Assembly: GCA_965220695.1 (NCBI GenBank)
Contig: OZ244838.1
Location: 4,960,001 to 5,024,000, forward strand
DNA: 64,000 nt
Direction of reading: 5' to 3'
Source: UBA9620 sp965220695
GTDB taxonomy: Bacteria > Acidobacteriota > Vicinamibacteria > Vicinamibacterales > UBA8438
Numbering within the stretch: position 1 is the first letter of the stretch; each line of letters begins with the position of its first letter. Below are positions 1-7,727 of this stretch, piece after piece. The position numbers were made by a program, and so were the translations under genes. A model generated the notes under the pieces. It did no database searches. It worked only from the letters and a program-made list of their open reading frames with translations, and was not told the origin of the DNA.

Positions 1-987
1 CAGGGCACCTCGGTCACCTCGCCGGCGCCGAAATTCCTGCTCGGAGGGGTCGACAACAAGCACCTCTACCACAACACGACGCTGGCGCTCGAGGTCGAGA
101 CCGGCGAAATCCGGTGGTACTACCAGCACCTGAACGACCATTGGGACCTCGACCATCCCTTCGAGCGCCTGCTCGTCGACACCGCCGTCGCGCCGGACCC
201 CGACGCCGTGAGCTGGATCAACCCGCGCATCCAGCCGGGCGAGGTCCGCAAGGTCGTCACCGGCGTGCCGGGCAAGACCGGCGTGGTCTACACCCTCGAC
301 CGGGAAACGGGCGAGTTCCTCTGGGCGACGCCCACCATCTCGCAGAACGTGATCAGCAACATCGACGGCGCCACCGGCGCGGTGACCGAGAACGCGGAGG
401 TCACCTTCACCGCGCTGGGGCAGGAGGTGCTGGCCTGTCCCACCTGGGCCGGCGGAAAGGACTGGGAGGCGGGCGCCTACAGCCCGCTGACGAACACCAT
501 GTACATGCCGCTGCGCAACACCTGCGCGCGGATGCTCGCCACCGACGACGTGCGCAGCGAACGGGCGCAGGCGCTGACCGCGGGCGGACAGGGCGGCCTT
601 GAGATCTACTCGCTCGCCGCCCGGCACCAGTTGACGCCCGGCACCGACAACCTGGGCACCATCCACGCGGTGTCGGCCGAGACGGGCGAGACGATGTGGA
701 TCCACGAACAGCGCGCCGCCACGATGCCGATCATGGCCACCGGCGGCGGGCTCGTCTTCGGCGGTGACGTGAACGGGCGGTTCAAGGCGCTCGACCAGGA
801 AACCGGCGAGGTGCTGTGGGAGATCAACCTGGGTTCACCGGTCGTCGGGTTTCCGATCAGCTACGCCGTGGGCGGTCGCCAGTACGTGGCGGTCAATACC
901 GGCGCCGGCGGCGGAGTGAACCTGCGCCTGACACCCGAGCTGCGCCCCAGCTCGGGGAGCAATCTGTTTGTTTTTGCGTTGCCATGA
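1..987 (+). CDS. PQQ-dependent dehydrogenase, C-terminal part (5' end outside window)
   Basis: The reading frame is open from the first base, so only the C-terminal 328 residues are present. Repeated beta-propeller signatures are visible: ETGEIRWYYQ near the start, then DRETGEFLWATP, SAETGETMWIHE and DQETGEVLWEI, with GGDVNGRFKALD and GGRQYVAVNTG at the end, the typical tail of quinoprotein alcohol/glucose dehydrogenases. Such enzymes oxidise alcohols or sugars in the periplasm using pyrroloquinoline quinone. No haem c-binding CxxCH is present in this part, so a soluble single-cofactor type is more likely than a quinohaemoprotein, but the substrate cannot be told. The gene ends directly at an integrase relic, which marks the left border of the mobile island. 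Confidence 0.88.
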   Translation, partial: QGTSVTSPAPKFLLGGVDNKHLYHNTTLALEVETGEIRWYYQHLNDHWDLDHPFERLLVDTAVAPDPDAVSWINPRIQPGEVRKVVTGVPGKTGVVYTLDRETGEFLWATPTISQNVISNIDGATGAVTENAEVTFTALGQEVLACPTWAGGKDWEAGAYSPLTNTMYMPLRNTCARMLATDDVRSERAQALTAGGQGGLEIYSLAARHQLTPGTDNLGTIHAVSAETGETMWIHEQRAATMPIMATGGGLVFGGDVNGRFKALDQETGEVLWEINLGSPVVGFPISYAVGGRQYVAVNTGAGGGVNLRLTPELRPSSGSNLFVFALP

Positions 988-1768
988 GGGCCGAGACCGT
1001 CATCCCGACAAGGTGCTTTCGGCCGCCTTCGTCCGTACCGCCGCGCCAGGAGGGCACGCCGACGGCAACGGCTTGTACCTGTTCGTCCAGCCAACCGGAA
1101 CGCGAAGCTGGGTCCAGCGGCTGGGCATCCGCGGTCGGTGCCGCGAACTCGGACTCGGCGCCGTTGTGCTCGTCTCGCTCTCCGAAGCCCGCGAGCGCGC
1201 CCTCGCCAACCGCAAGTTGGCGCGGTCCGGCGGTGACCCGCTGGCAGAGAATCGCCGCGTCAAGTGTGTTCCCACGGTCGCGGAGGCCACTCAGCGCGTG
1301 CTCGAACAGAAGCGCGGCGGCTGGCGCGGCCGGTGGCACGCGCAGAACTGGTGGCGGAACATGGAGCGGTACGCCTTCCCCCGCATCGGCCGCCGGCGGC
1401 TCTCCGAGGTCAACACGGCCGACGTGTGGGAGATCCTCACGCCGATCTGGCACGTCCAGTTGGACACCCCGTCCAGACAATTGCTGCCGGTCCTCAGTCC
1501 GCGAGCGGCGACTGTGGTCCGCAGGAATCCGATTCCGACGAGGTACGTAGCAAGGGGATGCCAGCGAATGGAGAGAGGCACTGATTGCATAGAGGCATAC
1601 GTTACGGAATCTCAAGAACAGAAGCCCCAGAAGCCTGACGGCTCGTCGATTTACACACTGCCCGCGATGCTGCCGTGCCATGCGGTCGGAGGGTTGGCTC
1701 GCCTAACGCCGGCCCCTTCGGCGGGTCTTTTCTCAGTCTATCCTGCTGCCCGATCGGAACTGCGCTAA
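968..1768 (+). pseudogene. Truncated P4-type tyrosine integrase (arm-binding and core-binding parts only)
   Basis: From about position 1010 the translation reads as the N-terminal arm-binding domain (DUF4102 type) of P4-like integrases: DGNGLYLFVQPTGTRSWVQR, then LSEARERALANRKLARSGGD, then a core-binding helical region with NMERYAFPRIGRRRLSEV. After about 1470 the similarity stops. The catalytic R...H-x-x-R...Y domain is absent, so the gene cannot encode an active recombinase. The frame overlaps the end of the PQQ dehydrogenase gene, showing that the fragment was fused onto it. Three shorter relics of the same family lie at 2294, 23569 and 36736. Confidence 0.75.
1707..1731 (+). terminator. 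Possible rho-independent terminator
   Basis: CGCCG, a 7-base loop and CGGCG are followed by GGTCTTTTCTC. The hairpin lies between the rightward integrase relic and the convergent leftward gene at 1733-2191. The stem is only 5 bp, so this is tentative. Confidence 0.35.
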
Positions 1769-2191
1769 CTCGTTCGTAGGGTAGCCTCTATATTCACTGC
1801 TACGGACGAAGACCTTAATGGTCTTGCCTATACACTTGTTCAACGTGTCTTTGTGACCGAATGCTGTCTCCGTGAGGTTAAAGCGCAGGCGTGGAAAAAG
1901 GCGCGGAAACGGATAAACATAATCAATAGCCCCGCACGCCTCCAGGAACGGAACCATGAATCCCATTGCCTTGCTACTAAAATGATGGGTAATGCGGACA
2001 CCGTTAAACCTCTCGTTCTCGCTTCGACAGACAAGCTCGAACAAATATTTTGTGGAATCCCCCGCCTTAGAGAGTTCCGTACTATACGACACAACTTCTA
2101 AGCTATGCCAACCCACTGGAAGGACAACGCCGCGCCTAGTGCCCGTCACCATGTGCCCTCTTGTGTTCTCCCCACCCGACGGTGACGGCAT
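1733..2191 (-). CDS. Small DUF669-like phage-type protein
   Basis: A 152-residue protein with a coherent, relatively AT-rich coding sequence unlike its neighbours. The pattern PVGWHSLEVV...SKAGDSTKYLFELVC...GVRITHHF followed by MVPFLEACG resembles the DUF669 family found beside phage recombination genes and thought to be ssDNA-binding-like. That family link is from memory of the pattern and is moderate at best. The true start may be the internal Met at 2152 (MVTGTRRG). It stands alone among integrase and methylase debris, so it is probably an orphan left by a prophage or integrative element. Confidence 0.5.
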   Translation of the reverse strand: MPSPSGGENTRGHMVTGTRRGVVLPVGWHSLEVVSYSTELSKAGDSTKYLFELVCRSENERFNGVRITHHFSSKAMGFMVPFLEACGAIDYVYPFPRLFPRLRFNLTETAFGHKDTLNKCIGKTIKVFVRSSEYRGYPTNELAQFRSGSRID

Positions 2192-2247
2192 CGTAGCACG
2201 TCGTTCGTAGGAGGATCGGATCGCGGCCGATTCCCTGTGGGGAGGAT

Positions 2248-2298
2248 GTGTCGAAGGCGCTCAAGAAGCCGACGCCGACAAACCTCTACAGCTGGCAA
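2248..2298 (+). pseudogene. Relic of type IIG methylase C-terminus (copy 1)
   Basis: The frame reads SKALKKPTPTNLYSW, matching AKALKKRTLTNLYNA of the full-length restriction-methylase at 33170-36139. Only about 17 codons are recognisable before the sequence runs into an integrase relic in another frame. Confidence 0.5.
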
Positions 2299-2530
2299 GC
2301 GCAAGCTGGCGCGGTCGGGCGGCAAGCCTTTGGCCGACAAGCGCCGAGTTCAGGGCGTTCGGTCCTTCGCCGACGGCGCTCGGCACGTGCTCGAAAATGG
2401 CGCCGTGGATCGCGCGGTCGATGGCACACGCGAGTTTGGCGGCGGAGACTCGAACGCTACGCCTTTCCGCGCATCGGCTGCCGACCTGTCTCTAACCGGA
2501 CTTCGGCAACTCGGTGTGGATTTCGACTAA
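2294..2530 (+). pseudogene. Relic of P4-type integrase (copy 2)
   Basis: The translation GKRKLARSGGKPLADKRRVQ and then FADGARHVLE matches the segment NRKLARSGGDPLAENRRVK...VAEATQRVLEQ of the longer relic at 968-1768. A few further residues may correspond to the core-binding domain, after which the frame ends at 2530. There is no start and no catalytic domain. Confidence 0.6.
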
Positions 2531-2667
2531 TTTCAGGGGTGTTCCCGCCTCGCCCGACCCGGTGGGCCAGCAAAACCGGGGGTATCCGGGTGCGTGACCT
2601 GCCGGATCCCTGTGTAGTGCCGACCTACCCCCTTGATTGACGGGCTGCATGGACGGACGATCTACGC

Positions 2668-2854
2668 ATGTTCGTGCGCTGCAAGATGCGCCGCAAGGAC
2701 AGCAAGGAGCACCGCTACTGCAGCGTGGTGGAGAACGTGCGCGTCCGCGGCGGGCGGGTCGTGCAGCGCCAGGTGCTCTACCTCGGGGAGATCAACGACA
2801 GTCAGCGCGCGGCGTGGTGCCGCTCGATTGCGGTGCTGGACGAGACGGCGGGCG
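2668..2854 (+). pseudogene. N-terminal fragment of an IS1634-type transposase
   Basis: About 62 residues (MFVRCKMRRKDSKEHRYCSV, VVQRQVLYLGEINDSQRAAW) match the start of IS1634-family transposases. The frame stays open further to the right, but beyond about 2854 it is only the antisense of an IS1380 transposase, so the real fragment ends there. It is joined tail-to-tail with the IS1380 remnant, and both lost their C-termini at the junction. Confidence 0.7.
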
Positions 2855-2856
2855 CG

Positions 2857-3855
2857 GACGACCTCGGCCTTGATCACGACGCGGCGCGCGTGGCCCCACG
2901 TGCCGGCCTGGTACTGGGTGTCGGTATAGACGTGCGCGGTCTGGCCGCTGGCCGCGCTCTGGGCCTGCGCCACGAGCAGGGCGGGCTCGGCGTGGCGCTG
3001 CAACACGGCGTTTTTGGCCATCGCCACCACGTAGTCGAGCCGCGGCTCGGCGTCCAGGAAGTCGAAGATCTCCGGCGTCGCAAAGCCGCCGTCGAGCCGG
3101 ACGAGAAACCGCGCCTGGGGAAAGGCCTGCCGCAGCAGGGGCAGCAGCCGACACAACACGCCCACGGTCCCGCAGGTGGCCGGCACATTGCCGGGCCGCA
3201 GCACCGCCGCGCACAGATACTGTTCGCGTTCCTTATCGAAGGTCAGAAACGCCAGCAACGGCAGGTAGCACCAGTTGTCGTAGTGTCCGTTGAAAAAGGT
3301 GAGCTGTTGGGCGCCATGCGTCGGGTCGTCGGTGGGGTCCAGATCGATCGTGATCCGCCGCGCCCGCCCCTCCAGCCGGCGCCGGTGCCGCTCGATGACC
3401 CGCATCGCCAGCTCGCGCGCTAGCTCGTAGAGGGCGGAGGGGCCGACGCCGTTCTCGAACCGTGAGATCGTCGGCTGGGAGGCCAACGCCTCGCCGGCGA
3501 CCGGGTCCCGCCCGAGCAGCAGCTTGTGGATCGGGTCGTCGGCGAGGTGGTCGGCGTCGTTGCCATCGGGATGGCCGCAGGCAATGCCGAAGATCCGCTG
3601 GCCGAGCAACTCCGTCAGCGTGTGCCGAATCTTCCCGAGTTCCCGCCGGTCCACCAGACAGCGGGCGAAACCCGCCACCAACCCATACACGCGCTCGGCC
3701 GCTTTGAGCAGGACGGCGCCGCCATCGGAACTCGCGTGCTGGCGGTCGAACGTCGCAACGAGGGGCTTGTCGAAGAGAGCCGGAAAGAGGCAGTCTGTGG
3801 TATCGTATCGGGCGTCACGCAAGAGCCTCTGTGGTGGGTAAATGTCTGTGAACAA
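2857..3855 (-). pseudogene. IS1380-family transposase, C-terminally truncated
   Basis: About 333 residues of an IS1380-type DDE transposase. The N-terminus is normal (TDCLFPALFDKPLVATFDRQ, SSDGGAVLLKAAERVYGLVA), followed by SQPTISRFENGVG and ITIDLDPTDDPTHGAQQ, which carries the first catalytic Asp. Later come ARFLVRLDGGFATPEIFDFL and WGHARRVVIKAEVVR. The family normally continues for about 100 residues with the catalytic Glu region, but here the sequence switches at about 2857 into the antisense of an IS1634 fragment. The product would be inactive. Confidence 0.75.
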
Positions 3856-3882
3856 GCCATTTATACCACGCGGAGGCTCTTG
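3820..3882. repeat. Inverted repeat at the outer end of the IS1380 remnant
   Basis: CAAGAGCCTCTGTGG (from 3820) is repeated inverted as CCACGCGGAGGCTCTTG (ending 3882). The leftward transposase start codon lies in the loop. It may be the element's terminal or subterminal repeat, or a leader hairpin that limits transposase translation. Confidence 0.5.
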
Positions 3883-4165
3883 TTTTTCTACCGTAATCGT
3901 GCCCTTTCTGAATTATCCGGGCTAGAGTTGTTGGTACATGGATCAGGAATAGTAGAAAGACAGTGCGAGATGAGTTTTAGAACACACACAGAAGAATTGT
4001 GGCAAATTTCCATTTTTCTGTGCTTTGCGTATTGCCGCCATTTCCGAGTGTTGCGGGCTAATGATCGTACCAATATTTCCACCCCTGAATGGAGCATGCG
4101 CTGAACGGTTTCGTGCGTTTGCCATGAAACTCGTGTGCGCCCAGCGTGCGCGCAGCGCGAACGAC
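3883..4165. other. AT-rich leader upstream of the DruA-like operon
   Basis: This 280-bp stretch is clearly richer in A and T than its surroundings and holds no convincing gene. It is the only non-coding DNA in front of the four-gene operon and must hold its promoter. A weak candidate is TTGTTG, 16 nt, TAGTAG around 3928-3955; no operator-like palindrome stands out. Confidence 0.3.
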
Positions 4166-5809
4166 ATGAGTAGCGCCTTGGAGGAAGAGATAAGTTGGTG
4201 TCGATCGGCGAGGTGTTTCGAAGAATACGTGTTGGCCTATGAAGCGTGTATCCGGGTTCTGTCCGACCTCGCGCGGCTGCGTTGGCGCATCGTCGAACAA
4301 GGCTACGGATTCGCCTTGGAGAATCGCAAGGAAAGGGTACGCGGACGACCAACAGCGGAGATCATGGCCAGCAAGGAAATGCTGCGCCGCGAGCTCCAGC
4401 CCGTTGTCGATGAGCAGAAGCGGCACCCCGCTGTCTTGAACTTCATTGCCAGAATGGAAAGAGAAGACCGTTCAGGTCGGCGTAGTGTGCACCTCCTCAT
4501 GGCGGACGGAGCGGAGCTGGCGGCAAGACTTGCGCCGGCACGCGAGCTTGGAGGCGAAGAAAGGGTGGAGGCCCTGGGCGACGCCATCAAGCCTTATCTT
4601 CAGGAAGCGGACAAGAGTGCGGATCCGACGACAGGGCGTCGGCTTCGCGAGATCTGGCGCTATTTTCGATACAGCTGGTCGATCCCTCAAGTGTCCACGC
4701 CGGGACGGCAGCTCCTGTACCTCGTGCGAGACGGCGCGCATCCGGCGCATCCCGTTATCGGTATCGCCGCGCTGAACAATTGTCCTCTCGAAATGGGCGA
4801 GAAGCGCGAGAAATACATCGGCTGGCACTTCGCGGCAATCGTCGAACGGTTCGTCGGCGCCGCAGGAAGGGGCAAGGCGGCGCTGGAAGAGGAAGTGCAA
4901 TGGCTAGAACGGCAGCTCGAGACGTCGCTTGCGGAAATCGACTGGACCAATCTCGTAACGGCGGAAGAAGTCGAATCTCCCGATGATGCGGTGGTCCATC
5001 GGCTCGCACTGCGCAGTCAGGAGTTCTCGAAGTTGCGGGAGACTCTGCTCAAGGAGGTTGCCGGGTCTACGAAGGATCAATTCGAGGCCGATCTCTGGGA
5101 CGATGCAGCAGCGCCTCCGGTCGATGACAACATCCTGAGGCTCGAGGCGAAAGCGTCCGTCGATGCGCGCATGCACATTGCCCGCAAGCAGCTCGTGGCC
5201 AGGAAGCGGGCTTCCGCATTGTCGCGTCTGCTGTCGGCCCGGCTCGTCATCGCCGAGCACCGGGACGAGCTCACCGATCCTGACCGTGCGCCTGCGGCGC
5301 TTGGGAAAGACAAGGTCAGGAGTGCGGTAAACATCGTCCTGAAGGCGCTGAAGGGGCGACGGGCTGGCGCCAATCTTCTTGAGATCACGACCTGCGGTGC
5401 GATCGCGCCGTACAATCGCATTCTTGGCGGCAAGCTGGTTGCTTTGCTGATGCTCAGCCCGCAGGTCAGCGCCGACTACCGACGCCGATACGCAAGTCCG
5501 TCCATCATCTCGTCGCAGATGAAGAATCGTCCGGTGATACGCGATAACGCGCTAGTCTATCTCGGCACGACCAGCCTCTATGTCCATGGTTCCAGCCAAT
5601 ACAATCGGTTGCAGTTGCCGGCCGGGACGATCGCGCCGGATCAGGAAAGCATCCGTTACAACGCGATCGGCCAGACCTCGGGCTTCGGAACGATACAGTT
5701 TTCGCCCGAAACGAGCAGGGCGATCGATGCCTATCTCACTTACGAACGCGATTTCAAGGAGGTCAACAGCGTCTTCGGGAAGGAACGAGTCCGAAGCTCC
5801 GCAAGCTGA
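4166..5809 (+). CDS. DruA-like DUF4338 protein, first part (interrupted by a frameshift near 5778)
   Basis: This is the first gene of the four-gene operon. A long N-terminal extension (about 170 residues) precedes the DUF4338/DruA region. That begins at IWRYFRYSWSIPQVSTPGRQ with LVRDGAHPAHPVIGIAALNN and continues with LEITTCGAIAPYNRILGGKL, LVALLMLSPQVSADYRRRYA, NALVYLGTTSLYVHGSSQYN and finally YLTYERDFKEVNSVFG. DruA is the namesake small subunit of Druantia anti-phage systems; its biochemical role is not known. After VNSVFG the frame runs into a stop, while one frame over the family sequence continues (GTSPKLRKLKMGLRKLGF). One missing G in a G-run near 5778 explains the split. The frame is open to 4025; 4166 and 4124 are the likeliest starts, with no strong ribosome binding site at either. 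Confidence 0.72.
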   Translation: MSSALEEEISWCRSARCFEEYVLAYEACIRVLSDLARLRWRIVEQGYGFALENRKERVRGRPTAEIMASKEMLRRELQPVVDEQKRHPAVLNFIARMEREDRSGRRSVHLLMADGAELAARLAPARELGGEERVEALGDAIKPYLQEADKSADPTTGRRLREIWRYFRYSWSIPQVSTPGRQLLYLVRDGAHPAHPVIGIAALNNCPLEMGEKREKYIGWHFAAIVERFVGAAGRGKAALEEEVQWLERQLETSLAEIDWTNLVTAEEVESPDDAVVHRLALRSQEFSKLRETLLKEVAGSTKDQFEADLWDDAAAPPVDDNILRLEAKASVDARMHIARKQLVARKRASALSRLLSARLVIAEHRDELTDPDRAPAALGKDKVRSAVNIVLKALKGRRAGANLLEITTCGAIAPYNRILGGKLVALLMLSPQVSADYRRRYASPSIISSQMKNRPVIRDNALVYLGTTSLYVHGSSQYNRLQLPAGTIAPDQESIRYNAIGQTSGFGTIQFSPETSRAIDAYLTYERDFKEVNSVFGKERVRSSAS

Positions 5810-5811
5810 AG

Positions 5812-6120
5812 ATGGGGCTGCGCAAGCTGGGGTTTGATCCCGACAGGCTGATTCAGCATCGGCATCACCGCCTGATCTACGGCGCCCCGCTGTTTCCGAA
5901 TGCCCGCGATTGGCTGCTGGAACGCGTCACGGAGCTGCCAGGCTATGTTGCGGCGCCGGACGGCTACGAGGACGCAACCGAAGGCATCGCGGCCTTTTGG
6001 CGCCGGCGCTGGCTCGCGAGCCGGCTTCGTCATCAGTCCAGCATGGTCGCCTTGCCGCGGGACGCTTTCGTGCCGCTGGGCGAGGCTGGAGAGCAGATGG
6101 CGGGAGAATCGAGCGGATGA
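5812..6120 (+). pseudogene. DruA-like DUF4338 protein, C-terminal part after the frameshift
   Basis: This 102-residue frame is the natural continuation of the upstream gene: MGLRKLGFDPDRLIQHRHHR, LIYGAPLFPNARDWL and EGIAAFWRRRWLASRLRHQS follow the usual DUF4338 C-terminal order of a Leu-rich helix, an RLIYG strand and a W-x-R-R-W-L-A motif. The in-frame match extends back to about 5779. The coding sequence is otherwise undamaged, so the break is recent or an assembly error. Its stop overlaps the next gene's start (ATGA at 6117-6120), so the split also matters for translational coupling. Confidence 0.65.
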
Positions 6121-7727
6121 GCGAGGGGGGAGGCAGCTCGGCGAAAGCAGGGGGCGCACGGGACGGCACTCGGTTGTGGCGCACGCTTGCCGCGGCAGGC
6201 AGGGAAGCGATCGCGGAAGCGTTGACCGAAGAAGATTTCGGGCGACTGCATATCGAAAGCGGAATCGAGCGGTTTCTCGGCGAGCAGGTGCGGGTGGGCA
6301 GGAACGTCGTCGTGACCGGAAATGCCGGCGACGGAAAGACGCATTTGCTGCGGCGTGTGAAGCGCGACCTCGAAAGCGCCGGCGCTGTCGTGGTCGAGGA
6401 CGCGACCGCCGAGATGCGGGGCGGCGATCCGAGTCCGATCCTGGAGAAGTGGCGCGAGGCCATCGAGGACGGGCAGCCCTTTTGCCTCGCCGCGAACGAA
6501 TATCCGCTTTACCAGTTGCGAATGGCCGATGTGTCAGCCCCGCACCTGGTGGAAGTCGGGCGCCAGTGTCAGGACCGTCTCGCTTACGGGGACGATGAGG
6601 ACTCCGGGTGGGCCGGCAACGTGGTGGTGATCGACCTCAGTCTTCGGAACCCGCTTGGCGGCGAGTTCTTCGATGCTTTGCTGGACAAGTTACTCGACGA
6701 CGAAGGAGTGAAGACGGCCCTGGCCAGTCCGCCGGAGGCTGTTGTCCGTCGGAACGTCGAACGTCTCGCCCATACCCAGGTGCGGGCGCGGCTGAGGGCG
6801 CTTGCCGAACGCATGGTCGCGCTCGGCCATCGGGCGACGGTGCGCGAGCTGTGGATCCTTTTCGCACGGATGGTGTTCGGGAAGGGGAAACGTGGCGAAT
6901 ATCAACGGACGGATTGGTATTCGGAAGCCCTGTTTGAACGGGACGACCGCTTCGACTTAACGGAAGCCCTGCAGGCGGTCGATCCTGCAGGTTGCAGCCA
7001 TCCCGTATGGGATGCCGCGCTCGATGCTCGCGCGCCCGAGGTGCGCGAAGGATGGGTGCTGCAGGCCCCGGTGCCGGCGCCGCATCCGACGCTCGACTGG
7101 GAGGATTTCGCTGCGCTCAAGCGCCGGTTCTATTTCGAGCACGAGAAGGGCGAGGAGGTGTTCGACCTGGCCGACCCGGATGCAAAGGACTTCGAAGATC
7201 TCGTGCAGGGCAGAATGGGATCGGGCCCGACTCTGGTGGCGAATCTGGTCGATGCCATCAACGCGGCGTACTGCCCGGTCCGGTTCGATTCGCGCGACCA
7301 GCACCTGTACCTGTGGAGCGGTCATCGCTTTCACGAGCAGCCGTCGCGGTCGTTCGTCGCCGCCGAACGCGTGGCGACGGATGAACTGGTCACCGAGGTG
7401 CCTCGACTGCCGACGCGGTTGGAGAAATGTTTCGACTATCGCCCGGACCACATCGCATTGACGGCCCGCGGGTTCTCCGGAACGCCGCGGTTGAGGATCG
7501 ATTTCCCGCTTTGGCGGACACTGTGCCGCCTGGCGCGTGGTCTGCCACGGAAGCTGATTCCGGAGCGGGACATTCACCGCTTGGACGCATTCCTCCAGAA
7601 GCTCGGGGCAGGCACGGTCGGCGAGCGCGACTCCGTCTGGTCGGTCCACCTCGAAAACCTGGAGCTCATTCAGGTCAACCTCAGCGCGGACAGAAGCCGC
7701 TTCGAGCGGGTACGCCGCTATGGCTAA
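6117..7727 (+). CDS. P-loop ATPase of the DruA-like operon
   Basis: A 536-residue protein starting at the ATG that overlaps the preceding stop codon (ATGA). A classic Walker A, GNAGDGKTH, sits at residues 68-76 after VGRNVVVTGNAG. A Walker B-like strand, NVVVIDLSL, sits near residue 168. The spacing and the early P-loop recall STAND/AAA-type defence ATPases, but I do not recognise a named family. The C-terminal half has no detectable nuclease or membrane signature. By position it should supply ATP-dependent sensing or remodelling to the complex made by this operon. Confidence 0.7.
   Translation: MSEGGGSSAKAGGARDGTRLWRTLAAAGREAIAEALTEEDFGRLHIESGIERFLGEQVRVGRNVVVTGNAGDGKTHLLRRVKRDLESAGAVVVEDATAEMRGGDPSPILEKWREAIEDGQPFCLAANEYPLYQLRMADVSAPHLVEVGRQCQDRLAYGDDEDSGWAGNVVVIDLSLRNPLGGEFFDALLDKLLDDEGVKTALASPPEAVVRRNVERLAHTQVRARLRALAERMVALGHRATVRELWILFARMVFGKGKRGEYQRTDWYSEALFERDDRFDLTEALQAVDPAGCSHPVWDAALDARAPEVREGWVLQAPVPAPHPTLDWEDFAALKRRFYFEHEKGEEVFDLADPDAKDFEDLVQGRMGSGPTLVANLVDAINAAYCPVRFDSRDQHLYLWSGHRFHEQPSRSFVAAERVATDELVTEVPRLPTRLEKCFDYRPDHIALTARGFSGTPRLRIDFPLWRTLCRLARGLPRKLIPERDIHRLDAFLQKLGAGTVGERDSVWSVHLENLELIQVNLSADRSRFERVRRYG

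Noticed and set aside
2668..3423. 251-residue rightward protein
   Set aside because: Only the first 62 residues are a real IS1634 fragment; the rest is antisense of the IS1380 transposase.
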